Positions 48,359 through 58,230 of a DNA stretch of 64,000 bases are shown one piece after another. The notes beneath the pieces are model-generated. The model was not told the origin of the DNA and made no database searches. It saw only the letters and a program-made list of their open reading frames with translations. Where the stretch lies: NCBI RefSeq assembly GCF_902830275.1, contig NZ_CADESW010000008.1, forward strand, positions 186,001-250,000. The letters are read 5' to 3'. Each line of letters opens with the position of its first letter. Within the stretch, counting starts at the first letter, position 1. The stretch comes from Burkholderia stagnalis (GTDB lineage Bacteria > Pseudomonadota > Gammaproteobacteria > Burkholderiales > Burkholderiaceae). Position numbers and translations under genes: made by a program.

Positions 48359-49437
48359 TCAATCGGTCCCTTGTTGTGTTGCCATTTCGATTTCGTCGCG
48401 TAGCGCGCGTGCTCGCTGCCTCCGGTCCACTCGCCAAGCTGCACACGAGTCATCCCGGTTGCCGCGGCAGGCGAGCCGGGCGGCGGCAGCAAAGTCGTGT
48501 ACCCCAGACTGACCTGATTCGAATTCAGTTGCTGAGCCGGCATCAGCTCCGGTGACACATGCATTTCCAGATGCGCGCTGGCTTCGTAACCCAGATAAAA
48601 GCGCAAGAGCGCCATGAGTTCCCGGTGGTGGCCGCGCCCCAGCAACAGATCGACAACCGCCTTGCGCGTGTATGGCGTGATGATCACGCGCACCGTGTTT
48701 GCCCGATCATGGAATCCGCGCCCAAGCAGACACCCTTCACCGAGCGCGCCGGGTGTGGCCGTGCCCACGTGTATCCATACCGGATGACACTCCTCGACCG
48801 TCACCCGCGCGTCGGCCACTGCATGCCGAAGCACGCCGGCCAGCCCTTCGGCCGTACGCGTCTTCTGCCCCGCGAGTCCGAGCATCGACAGCAATTTTCG
48901 GGCGCCGACGGCCTGCGCGATCTCCGATTCACCCATGCCAAGCCCTGCGAAGCTCAACAAGCAACGCGAAACGGTATCGGTGCCTCCACGCCTGAATCCG
49001 GCTGGATAGCGGTATTTGCGCCACACCCGGTAGTACTGCGTGACGATGCGATGATGGAACAGATCGAGAAACCCCGACATCGGCTCGGCGCCGTCGCGAT
49101 TCTGTGCAATTTCGTCGACGAAATACGACGGCATGCGCGCGTCGACGCCATAGAGCCCGAGAAACGTCGTGCGAACCGCAGGTGGTGCCGCCGGATCATC
49201 GAGGTCATATTCGATCGCGTCGATTTCACGGCTCGGAAACCCGATCCGCGCCCGCGAACGGAAGCGGACCGGCTCGGCCGCCGCCGAATCGGTTGCACCG
49301 AGCGGCGCTCTGTCAGGTGCGGCCAGCTCGATCAATTCGCAGAAGCGAAAGAAATTCATCCTTACTGCGTTGTCGAGCAACTCCGGCAAGAGCGGACGAT
49401 CTGCCCATGAAGGAGAGGTTCTTCGAGACGTACTCAA
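48355..49437 (-). CDS. tssG: Type VI secretion baseplate protein TssG
   Basis: Baseplate wedge component (ImpH/VasB family), 360 aa. Recognisable blocks are VRMNFFRFCELIELA near the N-terminus, FLGLYGVDARMPSYFVDEI and FLDLFHHRIVTQYYRVWRKY. The start is TTG 49437, overlapping the tssF stop (TTGA) with GGAG 7 bases upstream; no closer ATG preserves the conserved N-terminus. Forms the wedge with TssF, encoded just upstream. Confidence 0.92.
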   Translation of the reverse strand: MSTSRRTSPSWADRPLLPELLDNAVRMNFFRFCELIELAAPDRAPLGATDSAAAEPVRFRSRARIGFPSREIDAIEYDLDDPAAPPAVRTTFLGLYGVDARMPSYFVDEIAQNRDGAEPMSGFLDLFHHRIVTQYYRVWRKYRYPAGFRRGGTDTVSRCLLSFAGLGMGESEIAQAVGARKLLSMLGLAGQKTRTAEGLAGVLRHAVADARVTVEECHPVWIHVGTATPGALGEGCLLGRGFHDRANTVRVIITPYTRKAVVDLLLGRGHHRELMALLRFYLGYEASAHLEMHVSPELMPAQQLNSNQVSLGYTTLLPPPGSPAAATGMTRVQLGEWTGGSEHARYATKSKWQHNKGPIE

Positions 49438-51257
49438 AACGGCGCTCCGTCACCCTTCGTATCTGGCCATGTGATGCGACGGCCAGTCGGCTGCGTCACG
49501 ATCACGAGCTTCGTGAACAGGTTCAACGTCGCATAAAGTCCAAGAAAGCGATTGAGCATCCCGCCAAACAGTTCGATATCGCCTTCGCCGGCGAACGGGC
49601 TGCTGTCGAGCGTCACTTCGATCTCGACGCCCCGCTGCAGCCCCCCTTTCACGAGCTTCTGCAGCAGCCGATGCTTCACGTCGATGATCGCTTCGATGCG
49701 GCGCTTGTTCAGTTCGCCGTCGGTCCAGTCATACAGCGCCAGCGATCCGCGCAGGATCTCCGGGTTCAGCAGCGACAGGTAATTCGGCGAAAGATGCGAC
49801 AGCACACGCCACTGAAAGCGGTCGCCGGTCGGCGGGTAGACGGGAAGCGTCGGCGCCGTCAGGTTGCGCACCGAGCCGACATTCGTGAAGCCGCTGCGCA
49901 TCCGCGTCATGCTCGCTTCGCGCAGGGCTTTGCGGGGCAGCATCCCGTTCGTGCCGGTGACCGATAGCGACAACGTTTCCTTCGGGAGCGTCGCCTGCTG
50001 CTCCCACGCGTGGCCGCCGAGCACGACCCATGTATCGAACCGGCCTGACGGCCCGCGTCGCATGCGGCTGTGAAAGTACCGTTCGGGCATCTCGTGACGC
50101 AGCATGCCGCCACGGTGCCGGAACGATGCGAACGGTGCGTATTCGAAGCGCCGACCCGAACCCGCCTCGAAACCCTGCACGGTGTCGACCGAATACACGT
50201 CGACATGATCGCCTTGCTGCTCGATCGCATGGACGCGATACTCGGTTTCGAATTGCGTCGCGACGATCGGGTCGGCCTCCATCGGGAACAGATTGATGAT
50301 CGGCGTACAGAAAAGGCGCACGTTCTCGGCGGAAAAGCGCATGTCGTCCGGATAGGGCCGGCTCGGCACGACCTCCACGTCGAAATACGGCGCGTCCTGT
50401 GGGATGGCCTGCATGTCCAGGCCAAGCAGGTCCACGAACATGAACTTTTCCGGGAACGTGAAGTACTCGAGCAGCAGTTGATACCCTCCGAATGCGTTGT
50501 CCGCCTTCGGCCACAGCCGTTCGCCGGCCGCGAACCCCGCGGGCTCGATGCGCAAGCCATGCATCGGCTGCGATGCGCCGGGACGGTCGGCGGGATAGCC
50601 CGGAACGCGTATGTGAATCGCGGCAGGCTCGTTCACGAGCGCCGCGTAGAGCGCCAGCGCGACAGGCCGGTCGGCGTTCAGGAACAGGCGCAGGCGCGGC
50701 ACGGTCAGTTGCGCGCGCTGGACCTGAGGCTGCGTCTCGAACCGGAACCGCAGAACCGAGCGGCCATCGTCGCGTGTGTACGCATTCGCCTCGGAAAGCC
50801 GCAGTGGATACAAATCCACTTCCTGCGTGGTTCGATAGACGCATCGGACGCCATCGCCGCCCGCGCTGGACGGCGTTTCGACCGGAATCGGATCGGACAT
50901 GACCTCCAGCCCCGCCGCAAGCGTTTCGTGCTTCTGCAACGCGCCGTTGGCCGGGCTCAGTTCGAGAATCGACAGCGACGGGATCATCCGCAAATAATGT
51001 GGCCACAGCATGCTGACGAGCCCCTCGGTCAATTCCGGCAGTTCGTCGTCGAGTTTGTGGCGCAGGCGTCCCATCAGAAAAGCGAAGCCTTCGAACAATC
51101 GTTCGACGTGCGGATCCCTGTCGCCGATGCGATCGATGTTCAGCATGCGTGCGCGGTCGGGGAACGCGTGTGCAAACTCCTTGCCCGCATCACGCAGGTA
51201 GCGCATCTCGGCTTCGTAGTAGCGGAGAATTTCGTTGTCTTTGGTCGCGTCGCTCAT
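49434..51257 (-). CDS. tssF: Type VI secretion baseplate protein TssF
   Basis: Largest T6SS baseplate wedge protein (ImpG/VasA family), 607 aa, usual length. Typical N-terminus: LRYYEAEMRYLRDAGKEFA, DPHVERLFEGFAFLMGRL and LTEGLVSMLWPHYLRMIPS. The C-terminus holds LSPNYLSLLNPEILRGSLALY. It is followed directly by tssG with a 4-bp overlap and separated from tssM by 133 bp, so tssFGJ may have its own promoter or be read through. Confidence 0.95.
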   Translation of the reverse strand: MSDATKDNEILRYYEAEMRYLRDAGKEFAHAFPDRARMLNIDRIGDRDPHVERLFEGFAFLMGRLRHKLDDELPELTEGLVSMLWPHYLRMIPSLSILELSPANGALQKHETLAAGLEVMSDPIPVETPSSAGGDGVRCVYRTTQEVDLYPLRLSEANAYTRDDGRSVLRFRFETQPQVQRAQLTVPRLRLFLNADRPVALALYAALVNEPAAIHIRVPGYPADRPGASQPMHGLRIEPAGFAAGERLWPKADNAFGGYQLLLEYFTFPEKFMFVDLLGLDMQAIPQDAPYFDVEVVPSRPYPDDMRFSAENVRLFCTPIINLFPMEADPIVATQFETEYRVHAIEQQGDHVDVYSVDTVQGFEAGSGRRFEYAPFASFRHRGGMLRHEMPERYFHSRMRRGPSGRFDTWVVLGGHAWEQQATLPKETLSLSVTGTNGMLPRKALREASMTRMRSGFTNVGSVRNLTAPTLPVYPPTGDRFQWRVLSHLSPNYLSLLNPEILRGSLALYDWTDGELNKRRIEAIIDVKHRLLQKLVKGGLQRGVEIEVTLDSSPFAGEGDIELFGGMLNRFLGLYATLNLFTKLVIVTQPTGRRITWPDTKGDGAPF

Positions 51258-51390
51258 GGGTTCAGTCTCTCGTGGTTTGGCCCAGCCGGACGTCGACAGC
51301 CGCTCACGCCGGTATCGCGACGCGATTGCCGCGCCGGCCCGTCGAGGTCACGCACAAGCGAACGCCGCGTCGATGTTCGGTGGATGGCGT

Positions 51391-54300
51391 TCATAGCGGC
51401 CTCAGGCCTCCAGGCAACGGCGTATCCGCATGCTTCGCCGCGTCGAGCATTGCCCTCGGCAATGGCGGCGGACCATCGGTCCGCGCGGATTTTCTGACGG
51501 ATTTGCCCGCATACGGCGCATTGACGGCGAAGATGCGTGGCGGTAATACGAATTGCCGCAACGCCAGCAATTCCAGCGGCCCCTTGCCCACTTCCGTGCG
51601 CAACATGAAGCTCAGCGGGTAAGTGAGAGTCATCGAAGCAGGCGTAAGCGGGCCTTGCGCCGTCAGACTATCGGCAGGATCGGCAACGGCCGTCGCCTCG
51701 TCGCCTTCTTCGTCATCGGCGTTCGAGACCGTCGTTGCGCTCGCTGCGGAAACCGCCGACGCGGGTCGCACTGCCCCGGGCGCGCGCGTATCGGGCGCCG
51801 CTTGCCATGTCAGCAGAAACGTGGCGCTGTCGACCGGTTGCACACGGGCCCGTTCGAGCATGCGCACCAGTCCCCAGCGACCTCCGAACTCGAATTGCTT
51901 GTTCGTCCCCGCCGTATCCGTCTGCCATTGCAGACGCGTGCCGAGCCCCTGCGTCCGGTTGGACGGCCATGTCAGCGGCTGCCACGTTTCCTGCTGGTTG
52001 TAGTAGTGCAGACTCTGACCGTCGAGCGTGAAGATCGTGTCGGTCACGCCCGCCGTGGGCACGGGCCGGAGATCGAACCGGTATTGCGGTTCGCCCTGCG
52101 CAAGGAGATGGCCCGCAATGCGCTGCAGCAGGTTCATTGCCCTCAGGAAATCGGGATCGAAAGTGACCGCGGTGCTGCCGGCCGCCGCCGGTTCCCACTG
52201 GTCACCTTGCAGTTCAAGCACGCCGGCAAGCTGCGAGCCGAGAAACGCGCCGATCAGTCCGCCTTGCGGCCGCAGAAAGCGTGCGAGTTCGGGAATCGAC
52301 GCATCGTTGCCCGTATCGGCGAACGGATAGCGACCGGCGAACGATCGATTCCACGTTGCAACGATCGTCCGGCGCCACGCGGCGTTCAGGCTGGCCTGGG
52401 CCGGCTGCAGCACCGTTTGCGTCGCCTGGGCGACGGGCCGCACGAAGAGTGCGTCGCCCAGGCCGGCCCACTGCGCGCCGAGACTGGCGGCGATCAGCTG
52501 TGCATATGCCTGCGTATCGGCCAGTTCCGAGCCTTTGCCCTGAAACAAGGCCTGCGCGACCTGGCGAGCCCGGGCGTCGGCATCGGGGCTGTCGCTGATC
52601 TGCTGCAACTTCAGGCGCAACGTGGTGACGCGCTCCATGAATCGCTGCAAACTCAGGTCGCTGCTTCCACCACGGTTGACATCCCCCTGCGCGACAATGC
52701 GCAGCACGGGCCCGAACGACGCGCCGAGCGGCCCGGCAGGGTCGGGTTTCGCCGCTTGCGGCCCGTCGGCCTTGCCGCCGAATACCTGCTGCGCTTTGTC
52801 CACCAGCGTGTCGGACAACGACGTCTTCAGCGCCCCCGCCCCCCCTTGGTATTCGATCGATTTCATCAGCGCGATCACCGGCGACTGCCGCGCGTCGGCC
52901 ATCAGCTTGAGCTGCTGGATCGCGGACGGCAGCGTGGGCGCCGGCTCCCATTGCAACGCGTTCATGAAACCCTGCCAGTGATCCGCGTAGTCGGCGAAAT
53001 ATCGGCTCGTGAGCGATGCCTTCATGCTCGCGGCCGAATGTTCCGGCGCCTGCCGCTGCGAACTGCCGCCCAGCACCCAATCGTTCGCGATTCCGTTGCG
53101 TTTGGCGGCTTCGTCGATCGCCGCCTCGATGGCGCCTTCGTAGGCTTGCCGCGTGAACACACCCGGCACCGATGCCGATGCCTTCAGCAGTCCACGCGCG
53201 TCGGTTCCGGCCGCGAGGGACGCGAGCGTCTGATCCGGGTAGCGATTGCCCACCGCGTCGATGACACCCTTGTAGACCGTATCTTCGGAGTTCTTCACGC
53301 CGATCACCGAGAGCAAGGTCTGACGTGCGGCATTGACCAGATCCTGACGCGGCTGGATGCGCCAGTCGGGGTGCGACTTCAGGTGACGGGCATAAAATCC
53401 GAGCAAGCGTTCGGACAGGTCAAGTTTCTCCCCGGCTCGCAGGTTCGCGCTCGTGCTCCAGTAATGGCCGAGCTGCGGCGTCATGAACGCCGCGTCGGCC
53501 CGATCCGGCTCGGCCAGCATCAGGTAGGTCTTGAGCGCCTCGTGACCGGCAAGCGCGATCCGGCTGGTCTGGTCATCGACCTGTTCGGTCTGCATCTGGC
53601 CGAGATCGACCAGGGTGGCTTCGAGGTTCTGCCGGATCGGCGTGACGAGGGCACCCAGGCTGGTCCGGGAATACGGATGCCACAGCGCCGCAAGCGTCTC
53701 CCGGTCGCGATTCATGCCGAAGCGGCTCAGCAGTGGCGCGTGTTGCCGCGCGCGGCTCTCGTAGAAGTCGATGCGCTGCTGCAGCGCCAGCAGCGCGCGC
53801 AGGCGCGCCGCCGAATCGGGAGCCGCATCCAGCGTGTGGAGCGCCTGCTTCGTGCGCTGCACTTCGCTCGCGTTCGACAACGCGGAGATCAGCATGCCGG
53901 CGGTCCAAAGCCCCAATGCGATAAAGGCGACGACCGAGCAGACGGTGGCCGGATGCCAGCCGACACAACGACCGGGGACGGTTCGCGCGACGCCGCCCAG
54001 ATGCCGCCACAACGACAGCTCCGCCCCGCTCGGGGTGTCTTTTTCGCGTCCCTCGACCGGCGCTGGATAGGGGGCGAAAAACGCGCCGCCGACATGCTGC
54101 CTGCGATACCGTTTCCCGAATGCCGGATCAGTATCTCCGCCGAACATGCCGGCAATCCAGCCGGCAAGCGGCGCGGTGCGCGTGTCGAGTCGCGACGACA
54201 ATTTTGCCGCGTAGAGGTTGCGAGCATTCCGGCTCAGTTGCACGATGCCGCGATTCGCAAGCTGAAGGCGAACAGCATGAAGGGCAGCCTCGATCGTCCC

Positions 54301-55017
54301 CCTCTCTGCATGGCGCGGAAACTCGCACCCTGTCAGCGGCGTCTCGACGCCTTCGACAGGATCGCTATCCGCCACGTCGAGCACGAACACCGGAGCGGCC
54401 CAGCGCAACGTGTCGGTGATACGTGCGAGGCGCACGTCAAGCGCGCCGATGCCACGTCGAGGCGCCGGCAGTTCGGCCGTGCCATCGACGGTCAATACGA
54501 CTGCATCCACCGGCCTGCGGCGACGCAACCGGTACAGACGTTTCAGCCATGCTTCGTCGGGCAGATCGCCGTCGCCGGCCTTGCTCCAGAGCAGGACAGC
54601 GTCGTCGGTCACCAGCCAGCCGGTTTCCGTCAGCTCGGGCAGCAATCGTGCAATCGCCGAATCATGCCCCGTCAGCAGCAACCACGGCTGGCGATAGTGC
54701 CAGCGCATGCCGTACCGGCCGCACAGAATATGACGCAGTCCGGCAAAAGGATCGGATGGCGTGGCCGGCTGGCTTGTCGGCGCGACATCGACGATTTCAG
54801 CCGAGCCGACCTCGTGCGCCGCCGCCTTCCGGTCGGCCCGTCGCACCAGCAGCGCGTAGACGATGACGACGACGAGGAACAGCATGACCACCGCGCACAC
54901 GGCGAGCAGCCGTTCTCTCATCGCGGGCAACCCGATCAAATCGCCCTTGCCGAGTACGAAGAGCGCGGCGCCGATCAGCGCCATGAAAAAAGCGGCCAGT
55001 TTGAAATTCAAACGCAT
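51391..55017 (-). CDS. tssM: Type VI secretion inner-membrane protein TssM (IcmF family)
   Basis: Core of the T6SS trans-envelope complex, 1208 aa. Two TM helices lie at about residues 7-24 and 36-58, then a cytoplasmic domain, and a third TM near 365-385 (FIALGLWTAGMLISAL). The large periplasmic part ends in IcmF_C-like sequence. At the usual Walker A position there is only LLTGHDSAIARLL (residues 114-126), without the GK[ST], so nucleotide binding by this motif is unlikely. The C-terminus has an Ala/Thr-rich insert near DDEEGDEATAVAD. It interacts with TssJ and TssL; tssL is not in the window. Confidence 0.93.
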   Translation of the reverse strand: MRLNFKLAAFFMALIGAALFVLGKGDLIGLPAMRERLLAVCAVVMLFLVVVIVYALLVRRADRKAAAHEVGSAEIVDVAPTSQPATPSDPFAGLRHILCGRYGMRWHYRQPWLLLTGHDSAIARLLPELTETGWLVTDDAVLLWSKAGDGDLPDEAWLKRLYRLRRRRPVDAVVLTVDGTAELPAPRRGIGALDVRLARITDTLRWAAPVFVLDVADSDPVEGVETPLTGCEFPRHAERGTIEAALHAVRLQLANRGIVQLSRNARNLYAAKLSSRLDTRTAPLAGWIAGMFGGDTDPAFGKRYRRQHVGGAFFAPYPAPVEGREKDTPSGAELSLWRHLGGVARTVPGRCVGWHPATVCSVVAFIALGLWTAGMLISALSNASEVQRTKQALHTLDAAPDSAARLRALLALQQRIDFYESRARQHAPLLSRFGMNRDRETLAALWHPYSRTSLGALVTPIRQNLEATLVDLGQMQTEQVDDQTSRIALAGHEALKTYLMLAEPDRADAAFMTPQLGHYWSTSANLRAGEKLDLSERLLGFYARHLKSHPDWRIQPRQDLVNAARQTLLSVIGVKNSEDTVYKGVIDAVGNRYPDQTLASLAAGTDARGLLKASASVPGVFTRQAYEGAIEAAIDEAAKRNGIANDWVLGGSSQRQAPEHSAASMKASLTSRYFADYADHWQGFMNALQWEPAPTLPSAIQQLKLMADARQSPVIALMKSIEYQGGAGALKTSLSDTLVDKAQQVFGGKADGPQAAKPDPAGPLGASFGPVLRIVAQGDVNRGGSSDLSLQRFMERVTTLRLKLQQISDSPDADARARQVAQALFQGKGSELADTQAYAQLIAASLGAQWAGLGDALFVRPVAQATQTVLQPAQASLNAAWRRTIVATWNRSFAGRYPFADTGNDASIPELARFLRPQGGLIGAFLGSQLAGVLELQGDQWEPAAAGSTAVTFDPDFLRAMNLLQRIAGHLLAQGEPQYRFDLRPVPTAGVTDTIFTLDGQSLHYYNQQETWQPLTWPSNRTQGLGTRLQWQTDTAGTNKQFEFGGRWGLVRMLERARVQPVDSATFLLTWQAAPDTRAPGAVRPASAVSAASATTVSNADDEEGDEATAVADPADSLTAQGPLTPASMTLTYPLSFMLRTEVGKGPLELLALRQFVLPPRIFAVNAPYAGKSVRKSARTDGPPPLPRAMLDAAKHADTPLPGGLRPL

Positions 55018-55030
55018 CGTGGCATCCAGG

Positions 55031-56305
55031 TCAGTGTTGCGGCGCGACTACCGCCACCGTCAGCCGTTCCGCCTCGGAAATGCTGATCAGCTGCGTTCGC
55101 GCTGAAATCTTCGCGCGCTCCAGCGCAAGGGCCAGACATAGCCATGGCGCGGCGATGCCGGACACACCCAGCCGCAAGTCGATGTCGTGTTGGCCAGCAA
55201 GGTTCGGTGTCTTCATCACGCCCACGCCGACGGCGTCGAGATGACCGGCCAGCGCCCGGTTCAGCGGCGATTCCGCGCCGCCGGTCATCCAGTGATCGGT
55301 CAGTTCCGGCCCCTGGACGCGGCCCCATAGCAGCGCCTGCGTCACGCCCTGCCCAAGCCCCTTTTCATCACGTTGTTCAGGGCGAAAAAACAGCGCCTGG
55401 CTGGCAAGCCGCTTGCGCGCGGTCAGCGGAGCAGGCGCCAGCATCAGGATGACACCCGCCTCGGCCGCGCCGTCCGCCGGGGGCGTGTTCAGCAACGCGT
55501 TGAGTTGCACGACGCAAAGCAGGACCACAGCATCCGCGATTTCGGCTTCCTTTCCGTCGATCCAGCGGTCCGCCGAAATCAGTTCGGGGGCTGTCGTCGC
55601 GATTTCCGGCTTGAGCGCCGGGCCCAGTTGACAGGCGGTCCAGCACGCGCTCCAGATCGTTTCGATTTCAGGTGCAGAAAGCTGCGTGGCGATGCTCAAC
55701 CGGACCACCATCTTCGTCCGTTCGGGTATCGCGCGCAGTGCCGGCGCAACCTGACGCAGCAGTGCGTCGAACAGGAATTTCAAGAGCTCTCGGTGTCGTT
55801 CGTCATCCGTGTTGTCGCCGGCGGGCAACCAGACACCGCCCTCCGGCTCGATCCAGCGCGCGCTGACGACTTCCTGGTCGCCAGGAAAGCGGCTTCGCGG
55901 CGCCAACGCCAGCCGCTTTTGCACGACGGCATCGGCTGTGTTGTCGATCGGCTCTACGGAAAAGACGAAACCTGAACCGAGCACATGCAGCGGAACGCGG
56001 GCCCGGCGGTGGACGCGTTCGAGATAGTCGCGCCGCGCGGTGTTGTAGTCGATCGCACGTTGCCGAGGAACCTGCAATACGCCGAGATAGGCGAGGAACG
56101 GAATCAGCCAGCCGAGGATCGGAAAGACGACGGCACAGGTCCAGAACCAGGGCGTATTCGTCGGTTCGCCGGCTGGCCAGAAGCGAACGACGCACAATGC
56201 GCCGCCACCGGTCAGGATGACAAACAAGAACGCCCATGCCAGCCACGCCGGCTTGATCGTCGGAACGTCCCGGGCAGGGCCGATCCGGAGCAGGTCGTAA
56301 GCCAT
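55031..56305 (-). CDS. T6SS-associated membrane protein of unknown function
   Basis: A 424-aa protein between PAAR and tssM. Two TM helices lie close together near the N-terminus (LAWAFLFVILTGGGALCVV and FWTCAVVFPILGWLIPFLAYL). A soluble C-terminal region of about 300 residues follows, with no motif that I recognise. ATG 56305 shares its first base with the PAAR stop; a GTG at 56308 is equally possible. Gene order and tight spacing (13 bp to tssM) point to a role in this T6SS, such as effector loading or immunity. It is not TssL: no IcmH/OmpA features are seen. Confidence 0.7.
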   Translation of the reverse strand: MAYDLLRIGPARDVPTIKPAWLAWAFLFVILTGGGALCVVRFWPAGEPTNTPWFWTCAVVFPILGWLIPFLAYLGVLQVPRQRAIDYNTARRDYLERVHRRARVPLHVLGSGFVFSVEPIDNTADAVVQKRLALAPRSRFPGDQEVVSARWIEPEGGVWLPAGDNTDDERHRELLKFLFDALLRQVAPALRAIPERTKMVVRLSIATQLSAPEIETIWSACWTACQLGPALKPEIATTAPELISADRWIDGKEAEIADAVVLLCVVQLNALLNTPPADGAAEAGVILMLAPAPLTARKRLASQALFFRPEQRDEKGLGQGVTQALLWGRVQGPELTDHWMTGGAESPLNRALAGHLDAVGVGVMKTPNLAGQHDIDLRLGVSGIAAPWLCLALALERAKISARTQLISISEAERLTVAVVAPQH

Positions 56306-56562
56306 CACGTGCTGCTCGTCACCTTGCTGGACGCGATCAGGACGGCTCCGCAGCGGGTCTTGTAGCCGTGGAATGCAAGCGGCAGATTGCCGTCGAGCAT
56401 TCTGTCATTGCCCTCGGCGATTTCGTTGTCGCCGCACATCGGACACGACACCTTGTCGGTCTTGCGTGCCGCGCCGCGGCCGTTCAGCTTCACGCGCGAC
56501 GAACCCGTCAGTACCTTGCCGCCGTGGCTCGTTTCGTCGCCGATGTAAATGACGTTTGGCAT
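56305..56562 (-). CDS. PAAR-domain spike-tip protein
   Basis: An 85-aa single-domain PAAR protein that would sharpen the VgrG spike and carry effectors. It shows IYIGDETSHGGKVLTGS, KVSCPMCGDNEIAEGN and LAFHGYKTRCGAVLIAS, with His and Cys residues placed as for the Zn site. It belongs to the DUF4150-like short PAAR group. Start ATG 56562 has AAGAG upstream. The downstream gene overlaps its stop. Confidence 0.88.
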   Translation of the reverse strand: MPNVIYIGDETSHGGKVLTGSSRVKLNGRGAARKTDKVSCPMCGDNEIAEGNDRMLDGNLPLAFHGYKTRCGAVLIASSKVTSST

Positions 56563-56626
56563 AGCTCTTGTTCTTGAAGTTTTAATGGGAAATCGATCGC
56601 TGACGCTCACGGCTCGGCACGAGCTA

Positions 56627-58024
56627 TTAGTCGCTCGACTTCTCGCATACGATGCGTTGCTCGTCCTCGGTTTTGCAAACGATGGAAACGCCGTAATACG
56701 TGATCGGAAGACCTTCCTGCTCGAGCGAAACAGTCGTTGAAAAACCGGCACTATCTATTTTCAGATTCGCCAGACCTTTGCACTCACTCCGCGACGCAGC
56801 CAATCCAAACCAAAGTTCGTAATCTGTGTTTTTATTAAAATATTTCTTATTGATGTCGTCGATAAAAATAAGGATGGACTTTTTCGCCATGCGATCACGT
56901 GTGCTTTTAGACGCACATTCGGTGAGATCCCAACTTGCCATAAGGGCTGCCTGGTCGCTGACTTCCGCGCCCGCCTTCAGCAACAGATCACGCGCCTCCG
57001 GGGTGGCCTTCACCAATGCCGACCGACCTTCGTTATCCTTGAGATTGACGTTTGCACGAGCCGACAGCAGTACCTTCATCAATTCGAGCTTGCCCTTGTT
57101 CGCAGCGAGCGCCAGTGTCGCGCTACCATCCAGATCGACCGCATCGACGCTCGCTCCGGCAGCCAGCAATTCCTTCGCTATCCCTACATCCAGGGCGGGC
57201 CCATCGATGTTGTAGCCGACGTATTCCAATGCCGCCGAGCCGAAACGATTACGCGCATTGACGTCGAGCCCTTTTTTCAAAAGGAAACGCACCACATCGA
57301 TATCGTTCGCCCGGACGGCACGCATCAGCAACGAGTCACGATCATTGTTCAAAACCCGCAGATCCGCGCCGGCGTCGGCCAGTGTCGTGAGAAGTGACAA
57401 ACGTGTCGCGACTACACGATCGACGGTCGACAGGTCCTCGCGAGGCCTCGGAAGATGGCGATGTCTCAGCCTTTCATCCTCGCGAAAATACAACTCGGGA
57501 GCGCTGATTTCGCCGTCAGACGCATGCGGTGGACGGATTTCCCGAATCAGATCGTCATCGTCGTCTGATTCGTACGGTTGCCACAGCGCATACCAGGCTA
57601 CGGAATTGCCTTCGCTGTCCGTTGCGTTGACATCCGCGCCGGCACGCATGAGCGCATTGACCACATCCAGGCTCCTCGCCTGCCGCAGTGCGAACATCAG
57701 TGCCGTGCTGCCCTTCCCCGCCACGCTGGCGGGCTTGGCTCCCGCAGCGATCAGCCTCTCGACAATATCGGCCCGCCCACGGGCGGCCGCGATCATCAAG
57801 CCGTCAATGCCGTCCGCGTTGGCGCGGTTCACACCCTTGTACCGGCTGCTGATTTTCTTTATCGCGGCGTCGACCTGTGGGAGTTCGTCATACTTCACCG
57901 CGGACAGGAATGCGTCCGTGTCGCTTGCCGAGCCGCAACCGACGAGAAGGCTCGACAGAAGCAGGATCAATCCGCACGAGTATCGATTGCTGACTTGCCT
58001 GACACCGCGCCAATCCAAAAACAT
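56627..58024 (-). CDS. Ankyrin-repeat lipoprotein, putative T6SS immunity/accessory protein
   Basis: A 465-aa periplasmic lipoprotein. The signal peptide ends in a lipobox (LLLSSLLVGC). About six ankyrin repeats follow between residues 60 and 370, e.g. DGIDGLMIAAARGRADIVERL, GSTALMFALRQ and RDSLLMRAVRANDIDVVRFL. The C-terminal 110 residues are a separate domain with Cys pairs (TECAS, SECKG, IVCKT, IVCEK). Ankyrin lipoproteins are known as immunity partners of some T6SS lipase effectors, but no lipase is visible here. The 3' end is less GC-rich than the T6SS core genes, suggesting acquisition. Confidence 0.75.
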   Translation of the reverse strand: MFLDWRGVRQVSNRYSCGLILLLSSLLVGCGSASDTDAFLSAVKYDELPQVDAAIKKISSRYKGVNRANADGIDGLMIAAARGRADIVERLIAAGAKPASVAGKGSTALMFALRQARSLDVVNALMRAGADVNATDSEGNSVAWYALWQPYESDDDDDLIREIRPPHASDGEISAPELYFREDERLRHRHLPRPREDLSTVDRVVATRLSLLTTLADAGADLRVLNNDRDSLLMRAVRANDIDVVRFLLKKGLDVNARNRFGSAALEYVGYNIDGPALDVGIAKELLAAGASVDAVDLDGSATLALAANKGKLELMKVLLSARANVNLKDNEGRSALVKATPEARDLLLKAGAEVSDQAALMASWDLTECASKSTRDRMAKKSILIFIDDINKKYFNKNTDYELWFGLAASRSECKGLANLKIDSAGFSTTVSLEQEGLPITYYGVSIVCKTEDEQRIVCEKSSD

Positions 58025-58230
58025 TGTGCTTGCCCTCGTTGATTCATTTGTGTCGCGCTGGTAAGCGGTGCGTGAAGCTTTTCGGATGACTGGATGCCGA
58101 TGCCTCATATCGCGCTGTGGCTTACCGCAGCGACTGTCGATCGGCGAAGTACCGCAGCAGCGTTCTTCTGTCGGCTGGAAATGTCGGCTCTTGGAACGGT
58201 CCAATCTAATGCCAATCACTGCAGTTCCGC

